DNA of 64,000 nucleotides from Gemmatimonadota bacterium (lineage in GTDB: Bacteria > Gemmatimonadota > Gemmatimonadetes > Longimicrobiales > Gaopeijiaceae): contig DQPL01000064.1 in NCBI GenBank assembly GCA_015664885.1, positions 1 through 64,000 of the forward strand, given 5' to 3'. Shown one piece after another: positions 9,782 to 19,857 of the stretch. Made by a program: the position numbers and the translations under genes. Within the stretch, counting starts at the first letter, position 1; each line of letters begins with the position of its first letter. The notes under the pieces were generated by a model. The model searched no databases. It was not told where the DNA came from and saw nothing but the letters and a program-made list of their open reading frames with translations.

Positions 9782-11160
9782 TTCAGTCCTGCCATCGCCG
9801 GCCCCGCTACCTCCCTTCCCGCGAACGTCGCGCCGGTCGTGGTCTGCAGTTCGACCACCGTGTACTCGCCGGCGCGAGCAGGCTCGCCGTCGAAGACCAC
9901 GACCTTGTTGCGACGGGTTCGGCCAAGGATCTGGCCTTCCCTTCGGCCCTTCCTCTCGATGAGAACCCGCTCGACACGACCGACCTCCGCAGCGTTGATC
10001 TCGGCCTGGATAGCGCGGCTCACCTCGATGAGCCCTTCCAGACGCGCCTGCGCCAGATCCGGGTCGATGAAGTCTTCTTCCGGCAGCTTCGTCGCGGGCG
10101 TGCCTTCGCGCAGCGAGTACTTGTATGTGAACGCCTCGTCGAAACGCACCTCGCGCATCAGGTCGAGCGTGTCCTCGTACTCTTCATCCGTTTCACCGGG
10201 GAACGCCACGATGATGTCCGTCGAGAGCGCGATGTCCGGAATTGCACTGCGCACCAGCTCGACCTTTTCCAGCAGCTTTTCTACCGTGTATCGGCGCAGC
10301 ATGCGTTTCAGGGTGCGGTTGTTCCCGGACTGCGCCGGCAGGTGCAGCTGCTCGCAGACCGCAGCCTCGGTGGCCATCACACCCACTAGCTCAGGGGTAA
10401 CGTCGTTTGGATGCGGCGACGTGAAACGCACTCTCTGAATGCCGTCGACCCGAGCCACGTCGGACAAGAGGCGTGGGAAATTCCAATCGCCCCATTCGTA
10501 GGAGTTCACGGTCTGGCCGAGCAGCGTAACCTCGGTGACGCCGGTCTCCACCAGGCCGCGCACCTCTTTGAGAATCTCTGGGGCGGCACGGTTCTTTTCG
10601 GGCCCCCTCACGTAGGGCACGATGCAGAACGTGCAGCGGTGGTCGCAGCCTCGCTGGATCGGAAGCCACGCAGTGGGCCCCTCCGCTCGGCGCTGCTCCA
10701 GCCCTTGGTAGTTCTCTCCCAGGCTGAGATCGAGCACCGCGAGTTGGGGCCCCCTCTTGCTCGTACGTGCGCCCGGAGCTTCCCGCCTCTGCTCGAGACT
10801 AGCGAGGGTCTGGGGAAGGGCCCGGTATCCGTCGGGCCCCATGACCAGATCCACGTAGGGCGCCTGCTCGAGCAGGGTCTCGCCCAGGCGCTGTGCCATG
10901 CACCCGGTCACGCCGATGACCACGTCGGGGCGTTCGCGCTTGAGTCCGTTGAGCTGCGCGACGCGCCCGAGCACGCGCTTCTCTGCATGCTCCCGGATCG
11001 CACACGTATTGATCAGTACCACGTCCGCCTCTTCGGGCGTGGCGACGATGAGGTATCCGTTACTTTCGAGCACGCCTTCCATCAGCTCACCATCGCTGAT
11101 GTTCATCTGACATCCGTACGTTTCGACGTACGCGCGGCGCTTGGACCCGGGCTCGTTCAT
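9778..11160 (-). CDS. miaB: tRNA-2-methylthio-N6-dimethylallyladenosine synthase
   Basis: YVETYGCQMNISDGE, IQRGCDHRCTFCIVPYVRGPE radical SAM motif, C-terminal TRAM. Confidence 0.94.
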   Translation of the reverse strand: MNEPGSKRRAYVETYGCQMNISDGELMEGVLESNGYLIVATPEEADVVLINTCAIREHAEKRVLGRVAQLNGLKRERPDVVIGVTGCMAQRLGETLLEQAPYVDLVMGPDGYRALPQTLASLEQRREAPGARTSKRGPQLAVLDLSLGENYQGLEQRRAEGPTAWLPIQRGCDHRCTFCIVPYVRGPEKNRAAPEILKEVRGLVETGVTEVTLLGQTVNSYEWGDWNFPRLLSDVARVDGIQRVRFTSPHPNDVTPELVGVMATEAAVCEQLHLPAQSGNNRTLKRMLRRYTVEKLLEKVELVRSAIPDIALSTDIIVAFPGETDEEYEDTLDLMREVRFDEAFTYKYSLREGTPATKLPEEDFIDPDLAQARLEGLIEVSRAIQAEINAAEVGRVERVLIERKGRREGQILGRTRRNKVVVFDGEPARAGEYTVVELQTTTGATFAGREVAGPAMAGLK

Positions 11161-12488
11161 GCTGAAATCACGGAGGGTTGCTGGGACAACGCAATATACA
11201 GATGGTCCGCGTCCCCCTGCAGTGTACCCGTCGGAAGCCGCTCGAGCGTGCCGGTCTGCTCATGGTGGTGAGCCGTGCGAAGTGCACCGCCCACCCCAAC
11301 TCGCAGATAGTCCCCGGTCAGCGCGGTACCCCCGTCACCCTCGACGACCACCTCGGCGGACCCGCCGACGCGTGTCTCCCGATACTCTCTGCCCTTCGCC
11401 TGGGCAATCTCCCTCAGCTCACGGCTTCGCTGCCCTGACACGCGCTGCGGCACCGGATGAGGCAAGCGGACGGCCACGGTCCCGTCACGAGGGGAGAACG
11501 GGAATACATGCAGGTAGGTGAACGGCAGCTCATCGATCAGCGCTCGGGTGGAGTCGTGGTCATGCTCGCTCTCGCCCGGAAATCCCGTGATGACGTCCGC
11601 GCCGAGTCCGAGAGGAGACACACGTTCGGCGAGCTCCAACACCCGCACTCGATATTGTTCACGCGTGTGCCACCGGCGCATGAGCTTGAGCACGGGATCC
11701 GCCCCGCTCTGCAGCGGCATGTGCACGTGCGGAGCGAGGCGTCCCCCAGACGTTGCGAGCAGGTCGATGAGCAGGTCGTCTACCTCCGTGGCTTCGATAC
11801 TGCCCAGGCGGAACCGTGCGTCGGGGACCCGGTCCAGCAACAGGGCCACGAGGCGCGAGAGCGTCCAGGTCGGATCCAGATCCTTCCCGTAGTGCCCGAT
11901 GTGGATGCCAGTCACGACCAGTTCGGGATGCCGCCCGGACAACAGCAGCGCCTCGGCCACTACCTGATCCGGCGCCCGGGAGCGCGACTCGCCCCGAGCC
12001 AACCGCGTGGCGCAGAACGAGCACTTGCGGTCGCATCCATCCTGCACCTTGAGCCACCCCCGCGTAGCGCCCCGGCGCGTCCGCAGCAGCTCGCCGCCGA
12101 TCGGTTCGGTGTCGATGCGGTCCAAGGCTGAACGCAGCTCGATCTGCACCGGCGTCGCCGGCTCCAACGCGCCCGCGACGGCAACCGGATCATGTCCCTC
12201 GATGACCGCAACAACCCCGGGCATCGCGCGGTATTCGTCGGCCTTGAGCGCCGCCGAGCAGCCCGCCACCACGACCTGCGCCTCTGGCTTCTCGCGTACC
12301 AGGCGCCGGATGAAGCGGCGGGCGCCCGCATCCGCCTTGTTGGTCACCGTGCAGGTATTGACCACGTAGATGTCTGCGTCCGAGCGCCTGAGCATGGTCT
12401 CGCCGCCACGCGCTTCCACCTCTTGGCGCATCCGCTCAGTGTCGTACTGATTGGCCTTGCAGCCGAAGGTGTGATAGAAGACGCGCAT
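11157..12488 (-). CDS. mtaB: tRNA (t6A37) methylthiotransferase MtaB-like radical SAM protein
   Basis: VFYHTFGCKANQYDTE, VQDGCDRKCSFCATRLARGESRSR; overlaps miaB by 4 nt. Confidence 0.88.
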   Translation of the reverse strand: MRVFYHTFGCKANQYDTERMRQEVEARGGETMLRRSDADIYVVNTCTVTNKADAGARRFIRRLVREKPEAQVVVAGCSAALKADEYRAMPGVVAVIEGHDPVAVAGALEPATPVQIELRSALDRIDTEPIGGELLRTRRGATRGWLKVQDGCDRKCSFCATRLARGESRSRAPDQVVAEALLLSGRHPELVVTGIHIGHYGKDLDPTWTLSRLVALLLDRVPDARFRLGSIEATEVDDLLIDLLATSGGRLAPHVHMPLQSGADPVLKLMRRWHTREQYRVRVLELAERVSPLGLGADVITGFPGESEHDHDSTRALIDELPFTYLHVFPFSPRDGTVAVRLPHPVPQRVSGQRSRELREIAQAKGREYRETRVGGSAEVVVEGDGGTALTGDYLRVGVGGALRTAHHHEQTGTLERLPTGTLQGDADHLYIALSQQPSVISA

Positions 12489-12536
12489 GCTGGGATGGGT
12501 TATGTGGGCCTAAGGATCTCCGGAACCGTCGGCCGC

Positions 12537-13721
12537 CTAATAGCCGGTTACGCGCAGTGAGAACGTGGCACGCCAAAATTTTTCGGTGAGTGACGAGTCG
12601 GAACGCTCACCCCTTTCTAGCGCGAAGTCCGCCCCTGCCAAAGTGATCCCCCCTGTCTGATTCAAGATGAACCCGAAGCCACCGGCCAAGGTCGTCTCGG
12701 TCGCGCCCCCACTCCCGAAGGAAAATGGGAGACTACTCTTCCGGTAGCCGAATCGGAGCGGTGCGGTGAGACCAAGGAGACGCGCCCGCGACAACTCGAG
12801 GCCCACGCCGAATCCGTTCGTGGTCCCCACCGTAGAGGGCGTGCTCAGGTCGTCAGCGATATCTCCCCAATCGGCGCGCACTACACTCGCCGTTATGAGC
12901 AGTCCGGGTGCCAGCACTACGCTGGTCCCCAACCGGTACTGAAACGGAAGGTCGAACGAACGGTGGCTCCCGTCCGTCCCCTCCGATCCGGTGGCGTTGA
13001 GGGAGCCGGTCCAGGTCGCGCTACCTGCGACGCGGACAATGGTGCCCAAGTCCGCAGCGAAGCCCGCTGTTAGGGACGCGCCAGAATAGCTCCAGCGGCC
13101 GCCGACCTCGTAGAGCTCGAGATTGGCGGTGGCGGACGCGTCGCCAAAGTCACGAATCAACCGGCGCGTGAGCGAGCCCGCGTACCGACCCACGGAGAAG
13201 CCTACGCCAAGTCGGTCGCTGAGCCGCCTCGAGTAGCCGAAGTTGACGAGGGAGACGGCGCCGTTCTGCTCGAAGAAGTCGCTGGCGTCCGTGGGGCCGT
13301 CGAGCAAGTCCACTGTCACATCTCGTTGGCCGTCGAAGCGTTGATCGAGGAAGGAACCGAAGTTGGCGGTAAACATGCCCGAAAAGAGCGGGTATCCGAT
13401 GCCGAGCAATGGGAAGCGGTTGCCCTGAAAGCTCCCGCTCTCGTCCTCACCGCGCTGGTATTCGACCCAGGACGGCTGAGCCACGAGCACCGCCGCGGGG
13501 ATGACGAGCAAACCGGCCGCACCTGGATCGCTCGGCAGAATGGCGTGTCCGAAGAGCCCGATGCCGAGGTTGCCCAACGCCCGTCCGCGCCCGTCGATCG
13601 ACTCTGCCGGCAGGCCGAGCCCCGCCGCGTTGTAGAGCGATTGCGCGCACAGCGGCGCCGCGCTCAAGGACAGCGCCGCAGTCAACAAGAAGACCCGTGT
13701 GTGCTCGAGCAGGGACCTCAC
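12537..13721 (-). CDS. Putative outer-membrane beta-barrel protein
   Basis: Signal peptide, alternating beta-strand pattern, C-terminal aromatic-ending FSLRVTGY. Confidence 0.55.
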   Translation of the reverse strand: MRSLLEHTRVFLLTAALSLSAAPLCAQSLYNAAGLGLPAESIDGRGRALGNLGIGLFGHAILPSDPGAAGLLVIPAAVLVAQPSWVEYQRGEDESGSFQGNRFPLLGIGYPLFSGMFTANFGSFLDQRFDGQRDVTVDLLDGPTDASDFFEQNGAVSLVNFGYSRRLSDRLGVGFSVGRYAGSLTRRLIRDFGDASATANLELYEVGGRWSYSGASLTAGFAADLGTIVRVAGSATWTGSLNATGSEGTDGSHRSFDLPFQYRLGTSVVLAPGLLITASVVRADWGDIADDLSTPSTVGTTNGFGVGLELSRARLLGLTAPLRFGYRKSSLPFSFGSGGATETTLAGGFGFILNQTGGITLAGADFALERGERSDSSLTEKFWRATFSLRVTGY

Positions 13722-15025
13722 GGTAGCTCCACGGATCGGCCAATGGTTACGATCAGCTTGAGGAAGGGAGCGTTTTCGTCCCCTGGGCCATTGAACGACG
13801 CGAACGTGATCGAGACCGGCTCGAACACCGAGAGCAGCGCGAGCGTCTCAGGAGGATCGAAGCCCGCCGCGTCCGTGCCTGATACGAGATTCCGCGCAAA
13901 GATCGTGATCGGAATCTCGACATCCTGCCCAGCCTGGTCCCCGAAGAACTCGGGCCCGATGAGGCGACCCGCAAAGCCGACCAGCGAGTTCCCAAGCGGA
14001 GCCTTCGGCAACGCAACCCGGCTGAGCACAGGCCGCACATCGATCGCGACAGTATCAGTGGGCTGGAACGCATCTTGGGTTCTTCGGGTCCGCAATACCA
14101 CCGCCGCGTAGTTGAGCTCGGAGGAATGCAGCGTCACTGGGCACGCGACCACCGCACAAAGCGCCTCCGGGCCGTTGAGCTGCGTCGGCACTCGTATGTC
14201 GAGCACCGTTCGCCACGCCGGCGCCCCGCCGACCCGAATGCCGTCCGGGGGAGGCTCCGGGAACGGGCTATAGATGAAGGTGATCTCCTCGCGCGGAGCG
14301 ACGAGGAAGAACGTCGAGTCGGGGTTCAGACTCGGGCGCGTGTTGAGCCGTAGTACGGCCGTCGCGATCTGGATGCGCGCGCCCTCCGTGAGCAAGTCGA
14401 TGCGCGCACCTCGGCTCACGTCCGACGTATCGGCCCAGGCAGCCACCTGCGCCGAGTCGAGCTCGAACCAGACGGAATCACCGGTCGCCGGGTCCCATTC
14501 GGCGGTACCCAGAGGCACCACTGGCCCAGCACCTTCCTCCGGCCACGGCCGCCGATCGTTGATCGTGTCGACCGCGGTGGTCCAAGTGACCGTGCTCACG
14601 TCCCAGGGGTGCTGGATCGCTCCCAGGCGCAGCAGCACAGGTCCCTCGTTGGTGCTCGCGATGGTATCGAGGAACGCGACCACGCGACCACCGATGAAGG
14701 TGAGCGACGAGTCGGGCCGCGTGGTTCCCGTGGTATCCCTCACGGAAACCGTAGTGGGATACGCCCCGAAACGCAGCAGCGTGCGGGCGTCGAGCGTGCC
14801 CGCGAACGAATTGGCAAGCACGCCGGCGCCCAGCTCCGAAGGGGATCCATATCCACCGATCACTTCCAGGTTGGACGCGAAGTCCTCCCACGGGATGTGC
14901 AACTCCAAAGTGATCGGCTCGTCGGGCAGCAGGCTCTCGTCGAGTGAAGTGGGCGTTTGTTCTGCGCAGGCAACGACGCCGAGCGCCGCCAAGGCGAGCA
15001 ATGATCCAATGAGCTTACTGCGCAC
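13718..15025 (-). CDS. Hypothetical lipoprotein
   Basis: GTG start at 15025 giving MRSKLIGSLLALAALGVVACAEQ lipobox; 4-nt overlap with downstream barrel gene. Confidence 0.6.
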   Translation of the reverse strand: MRSKLIGSLLALAALGVVACAEQTPTSLDESLLPDEPITLELHIPWEDFASNLEVIGGYGSPSELGAGVLANSFAGTLDARTLLRFGAYPTTVSVRDTTGTTRPDSSLTFIGGRVVAFLDTIASTNEGPVLLRLGAIQHPWDVSTVTWTTAVDTINDRRPWPEEGAGPVVPLGTAEWDPATGDSVWFELDSAQVAAWADTSDVSRGARIDLLTEGARIQIATAVLRLNTRPSLNPDSTFFLVAPREEITFIYSPFPEPPPDGIRVGGAPAWRTVLDIRVPTQLNGPEALCAVVACPVTLHSSELNYAAVVLRTRRTQDAFQPTDTVAIDVRPVLSRVALPKAPLGNSLVGFAGRLIGPEFFGDQAGQDVEIPITIFARNLVSGTDAAGFDPPETLALLSVFEPVSITFASFNGPGDENAPFLKLIVTIGRSVELP

Positions 15026-15036
15026 GTTTTCTCGTC

Positions 15037-15444
15037 TCAATCGTGTTGCCCGCCAGGCCATTCCGGCAGACCCTCGAAGGGTGAGGGCAGAAGCTCGCCC
15101 AATGTCCACTGTTTTCGAAGACCACCGGCCTCCGACACCACAATCAGGTCCGATGCGAACTCCGCCAGGACCTGACGACATGCCCCGCACGGCCCGACTG
15201 GCCGCTCGCCGTTGGTTACGATCGCTACCGCGCGAAAGCTCTTCACACCCTGGGCGATCGCACTCGCCACCGCCGACCGTTCCGCACATACAGTCAGACC
15301 GTATGACGCGTTCTCGACGTTGCATCCCACATGCACGGATCCGTCTTCCGCGAGCAACGCCGCACCCACCTGGAACCCCGAGTAGGGCGCATGAGCCTTT
15401 TCAGAGACAGCTCGAGCCTCGTCGATCAGACGCTCAAGATCCAT
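15037..15444 (-). CDS. cdd: Cytidine deaminase
   Basis: NVENASYGLTVCAERSAVASA and GPCGACRQVLAEF zinc motifs. Confidence 0.93.
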   Translation of the reverse strand: MDLERLIDEARAVSEKAHAPYSGFQVGAALLAEDGSVHVGCNVENASYGLTVCAERSAVASAIAQGVKSFRAVAIVTNGERPVGPCGACRQVLAEFASDLIVVSEAGGLRKQWTLGELLPSPFEGLPEWPGGQHD

Positions 15445-16561
15445 CTAGACCCTTCCAAATCCGGGGAATACGCGGCGTGAGGCCGGTCAGCACTTCGTAG
15501 CTAATGGTACCGGCCAGTCCAGCTACCTCGTCCAAGGTGATGCGAGCGTCGCCGTCGGTGCCGATCAACGTCGCGATATCGCCGCGCCCGACATCTGGGA
15601 CACCGGTGATGTTTACCACCGTCACGTCCATGGAGATCCGTCCAATGATGGGGGCGCGAACGCCGCGTAGCAGCACATGTCCCCGATTGCCGAGAGCTCG
15701 AGAGAGCCCGTCTCCGTATCCGATCGAGAGCGTGGCCCACCGCTCGGCGCCTTGCGCGTGGTAGGTAGCGCCGTAACCGACGCTGTCCCCGGGCGCCGCC
15801 TCTTTGATGTGCACGACACGCGCTCGCAGCGCGACCACGGGTTCTGGCACCACGAGCCCCGTGCCTATCTCACCGCCATACAGGAAGATGCCCGGACGTA
15901 CCACCGCTACCGCATACTCGGGCAAGCGCAATGCGGCCGAACTGTTCAGTACGTGAACCACGACGCCTTCAGGTGGGCGGAGGCGCTCGAGCGTGCCTTG
16001 CAGCCTACGCCACTGTTCGTGCACCGACTCCGGCCCCTCGTTGGCGGAGTGCAGGTGCGTGTAGCAACCGACCCAGCGCAGCGTGCCACCGGTGGCCTGC
16101 GAAACGTGTGGACCCCAAGTGTCCACGGCACGCCAATCGAGGCCGGACCGACCCATCCCCGTATCGACCTCGAGGTGGACGCCGGCGCGCGACCCGAGAG
16201 ACTCGGCCATGTCCGCGGTCTCTCGAAGCGCGTCGAGACTGGAGATCCCAACCTGCAACTCCGACTCCAGCGCAGTTAAAAGCGAGCCTTCGGGCACCGG
16301 GCTCACCACCACGACCGGGCGTGTGACGCCCAGCGCGCGCAGTTGCGCGCCCTCTTCGGCGGTGGCCACCCCAAATCCCCAAGGGTCCGTGCGCTCCAGC
16401 ACCTGCGCCGCCTCGGTGACACCCAGTCCATAGGCGTCCGCCTTCACCATCGGAAGCAGGCGCGCGTCGGGACCGATCGACGACTGCACGGTCCTGGCGT
16501 TATTCAGGAGCGACTGAGCGTCGATTTCGGCCCAAGCTCGGGCGGTTGGATTCGTTGACAT
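15434..16561 (-). CDS. alr: Alanine racemase
   Basis: MVKADAYGLG PLP-lysine motif, GYGDGLSRALGNRG, GRISMDV. Confidence 0.94.
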   Translation of the reverse strand: MSTNPTARAWAEIDAQSLLNNARTVQSSIGPDARLLPMVKADAYGLGVTEAAQVLERTDPWGFGVATAEEGAQLRALGVTRPVVVVSPVPEGSLLTALESELQVGISSLDALRETADMAESLGSRAGVHLEVDTGMGRSGLDWRAVDTWGPHVSQATGGTLRWVGCYTHLHSANEGPESVHEQWRRLQGTLERLRPPEGVVVHVLNSSAALRLPEYAVAVVRPGIFLYGGEIGTGLVVPEPVVALRARVVHIKEAAPGDSVGYGATYHAQGAERWATLSIGYGDGLSRALGNRGHVLLRGVRAPIIGRISMDVTVVNITGVPDVGRGDIATLIGTDGDARITLDEVAGLAGTISYEVLTGLTPRIPRIWKGLDGS

Positions 16562-16611
16562 GAGCCGAGAAAGATGCCAAGAACTAGCCTCACATACGAC
16601 CCCGAGCGCTC

Positions 16612-17403
16612 ATGAGCCACACCCCCGACAACGAAGCCGATCGGCACCACTTTCCAGGGCCCGGAACCCTCGATCGGGCGGTCAGGCTGGTCCGCTTCCT
16701 GCGGGAGAACTGTCCCTGGGATGCTGAGCAGACCGCGGAGTCGTTGATCCCGCACCTGCTCGAAGAAACGCACGAGGTCGTGGACGCGATCCGTGACGGT
16801 GGCCCGGAAGATGTAGAGGGCGAGCTGGGAGACCTGCTGCTCAACCTCGCGTTCCAGATCGTCGTGGCTGAAGAGTCGGGCACGATGGACTCGGACAGCA
16901 TCTACGCACGCCTCGAGGAGAAGATGATCCGGCGGCACCCCCATCTCTTCGGGGAAGGTGAGCGACAAGACTGGGAGGTCTTGAAGGCGGCTGAAAGAAA
17001 GCCGGACGAGAACGTACTGTCGGGCATGGCGAAGGGGCTCGATCCTCTGACCAAATCGTTCCGCATCCAGGAGCGAGTGGCCGCGGTCGGGTTCGATTGG
17101 GAAAGCTACGAGGGGGCGTGGCACAAGGTCAGTGAAGAACTGAAAGAAGTACGGGAGGCGGTCGAAGCCGGCGACGACCAGGCCGTTCAGGAAGAGATCG
17201 GGGATCTCCTCTTCGCGGCCGTGAATCTGGCGCGGCTCGCGGGACCCCACCCAACGACCGCCTTGAGCCGCGCAAACACCAAGTTCCAGGCTCGATTCGA
17301 TCGGCTCGAGCAGATCGCGCTAGAGAGGAGCATCCCGCTTGAGAGCGCAGGTCTCAAAGCTCTGGATGCCCTCTGGGATGAAGTGAAAAGAGAGGAGCTC
17401 TAG
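16612..17403 (+). CDS. mazG: Nucleoside triphosphate pyrophosphohydrolase MazG
   Basis: LRENCPWDAEQTAESLIPHLLEETHEVVDAI, two MazG domains, EEIGDLLFAAVNLAR. Confidence 0.93.
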   Translation: MSHTPDNEADRHHFPGPGTLDRAVRLVRFLRENCPWDAEQTAESLIPHLLEETHEVVDAIRDGGPEDVEGELGDLLLNLAFQIVVAEESGTMDSDSIYARLEEKMIRRHPHLFGEGERQDWEVLKAAERKPDENVLSGMAKGLDPLTKSFRIQERVAAVGFDWESYEGAWHKVSEELKEVREAVEAGDDQAVQEEIGDLLFAAVNLARLAGPHPTTALSRANTKFQARFDRLEQIALERSIPLESAGLKALDALWDEVKREEL

Positions 17404-18476
17404 TAGCCGGCGGCCTTGTCGACGCGGTTCCCCCACTCCGCGGGGGCAGCGCCACGCAGGAAGCAATCGAGATCGTGCAGAATAAGCGCCGTCTCCCGAG
17501 CCCAAAACCCACGTGTCACCGCCGATACGTGCGGTGTGACGAGCACGTTGGGGAACGCCCATAACGGGTGATCAGCGGCGAGCGGCTCCTTCGCAAACAC
17601 ATCGAGTCCGGCGCCTCGCAGGCGTCCCTCTCGAAGCGCAGCCAACAGAGCCTCCTCATCGACCAGCTTCCCGCGTGCCACGTTGATCAGCAGAGCTCCG
17701 CTCTTCATTCTGCGGAACGCATCAGCGTCCATCATGCCGCGCGTCCGCTCGGTTTCCGGGGCCGCCAGGACGAGCACGTCACTCTCGGAGAGGACCCGGT
17801 CCAGGCCCTCGGCACCGTTGACGACATCGATGTTCGACGCGAGCGACGCTCCACCTCCGACAGGCGTCAAAGCCGCATCGTCGGGCCCAGGCTCGCTGCG
17901 CTTGAGAGCGACTACGCGCGCACCGAGGCTCGCAGCGCGTCGCGCGACTTCCTTGCCGATGCCTCCGTACCCGACGATGCCCACGGTCGACGTAGAGAGC
18001 TCGCTGAGCGGCGCTTCATCGCGATAATAGGCGTCCGCGTGCCACGCGGAGGTGCGTTGGTTGGTGACCGCCAAGTCGAGTCCTCGACCAAAGAACAAAA
18101 TCATGCCGATCACATACTCGGCAATGGGCTCCGCGTGGATGCCGGCGGAGTTGGTGAATATCACTTCGCTGGAAAGCATCACGGGCGTTAAGGACTTGCC
18201 CACGCCCGCGGCGCCCGAGTGGACCCAACGCAGCGCCCGGCCCGCTTCGATGAGCTCGGCAGCGATGCCGTAGCCGAAGTAGATCTCTGCGGACGCGACG
18301 GCGTCGAGCACGGCCGCCGTAACCCGACCACGTCCGTCACCTGAGCCGTCCGTCTCTTCGTCGATCACGACGAGCTCCCAAGCGTCCGGCAACGCGGCGC
18401 GAATCCGCTCGGGGACCCACGGCGGCATCGCCCAAATGGGACGCCGGTCCATCATGTCCAGCACAGCTCTCGGCAT
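17400..18476 (-). CDS. D-2-hydroxyacid dehydrogenase family protein
   Basis: GIVGYGGIGKEVARRAASLGARV, INVARGKLVDEEALLAALREGRLRGAGLDVFAKEPL. Confidence 0.88.
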   Translation of the reverse strand: MPRAVLDMMDRRPIWAMPPWVPERIRAALPDAWELVVIDEETDGSGDGRGRVTAAVLDAVASAEIYFGYGIAAELIEAGRALRWVHSGAAGVGKSLTPVMLSSEVIFTNSAGIHAEPIAEYVIGMILFFGRGLDLAVTNQRTSAWHADAYYRDEAPLSELSTSTVGIVGYGGIGKEVARRAASLGARVVALKRSEPGPDDAALTPVGGGASLASNIDVVNGAEGLDRVLSESDVLVLAAPETERTRGMMDADAFRRMKSGALLINVARGKLVDEEALLAALREGRLRGAGLDVFAKEPLAADHPLWAFPNVLVTPHVSAVTRGFWARETALILHDLDCFLRGAAPAEWGNRVDKAAGY

Positions 18477-18485
18477 GTCGAAACG

Positions 18486-19772
18486 CTAAGGGTAGAGCCG
18501 GTTCATGAGCCGCGGAAACGGGATCATCTCGCGGATGTGGTGGCGGCCCGTGATCCACCCGACCGTGCGCTCGAGCCCGAGGCCGAATCCTGAGTGCGGG
18601 AAGGTGCCGTATCGGCGCAGGTCGAGGTACCACTTGTACGCCTCTTCGGGCAGACCCTCTTCCCGGATACGAGCAAGCAGTCGGTCGTGGTCGTCCTCTC
18701 GCTGACTTCCGCCGATGATCTCCCCGTACCCCTCAGGTGCCAGCAGGTCGTTGCAGAGAACCGTTCTTGGATCGTCCGGGTTCTCCTTCATGTAGAAGGC
18801 CTTGGCGCCCTTCGGATAGTTGTATACGAAGAGCGGACGATCCTGATCTTCCATGAGCGCCGCTTCGTCCGGTGCGCCCAAGTCCTGCCCCCATTCAGTC
18901 TTGGAGCCCTTCTGGTTCAGCTGCTCCACCGCTTCGGTGTAGCTGATGCGGGGAAAGGGCGTCTTGATGCGCTCCAGAGCGGTGGTATCACGCTCGAGCA
19001 CTTCGAACTCGTCGGCGCAGTTCTCGAGGGCTCTCTCCACCAGATACGAAACGAACTCCTCCTGTAGGCGCATGTTGTCGTCCGAGTCCGCAAACGCGAC
19101 CTCGGGCTCGATCATCCAGAACTCGGTCAGATGTCGCCGCGTTTTCGACTTCTCCGCCCGGAACGTTGGCCCGAAGCAGTACACTTTTTGGAACGCGGGA
19201 CACGCAGCCTCGACATAGAGCTGACCCGTTTGGGCCAGATAGGCCGTCTCGCCGAAATACCCCGTCTCGAAAAGTGTCCCGGCATGCTCACCGATCGAGC
19301 CCGTGAGAATAGGCGTATCGATCCGCGTGAAACCGCGACCGTAGAAAAAGTCGTGTATCGCTTGGGATACCTCGGCGCGCACCTTGAGGCTGGCGCGCTG
19401 CAGCGACGAACGCAGCCAGAGGTGTCGGTGATCGAGCAGGAAGTCGACGCCGTGCTCTTTGGCCTGGATCGGGTACTCGTCGGCCCCGGACAGCAGCGAG
19501 AGTGCGGTGACCCCGAGCTCGTATCCGCCGGGGGCCCGGGCGTCCTCCTTGACCTCGCCTGTTACCGCGACCAACGACTCCTGGCTCAACGAGCCATGCA
19601 AATCCCAAATCGTTTCTTCGATCTGACTCTTGACCAAGACGGTCTGCAAGGTACCCGTGCCGTCCCTGACGACGAGGAACGCGACCTTACCATGTCCACG
19701 GGTCGCCTCCACCCAGCCACGCACGGTGACCGTCTCACCGACATGCTCACCCAACCGCTCGATATCGACCAT
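18486..19772 (-). CDS. asnS: Asparaginyl-tRNA synthetase
   Basis: Class II motifs; FRAEKSKTRRHLTEFWMIEPEVAF, GFGLGLERTVGWITGRHHIREMIPFPR. Confidence 0.92.
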   Translation of the reverse strand: MVDIERLGEHVGETVTVRGWVEATRGHGKVAFLVVRDGTGTLQTVLVKSQIEETIWDLHGSLSQESLVAVTGEVKEDARAPGGYELGVTALSLLSGADEYPIQAKEHGVDFLLDHRHLWLRSSLQRASLKVRAEVSQAIHDFFYGRGFTRIDTPILTGSIGEHAGTLFETGYFGETAYLAQTGQLYVEAACPAFQKVYCFGPTFRAEKSKTRRHLTEFWMIEPEVAFADSDDNMRLQEEFVSYLVERALENCADEFEVLERDTTALERIKTPFPRISYTEAVEQLNQKGSKTEWGQDLGAPDEAALMEDQDRPLFVYNYPKGAKAFYMKENPDDPRTVLCNDLLAPEGYGEIIGGSQREDDHDRLLARIREEGLPEEAYKWYLDLRRYGTFPHSGFGLGLERTVGWITGRHHIREMIPFPRLMNRLYP

Positions 19773-19857
19773 TAGAAGGCTATTGAAGAAGGTTGCTTCG
19801 CAAGACAAGAAGAGTGGAGTCGAGGGCGGCATTAGGGAAGCGCCGCCACGTTGACGC

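Noticed and set aside
14274-15500. 408-aa + strand ORF opposite the lipoprotein and cdd
   Set aside because: Low-complexity S/R/P-rich shadow ORF
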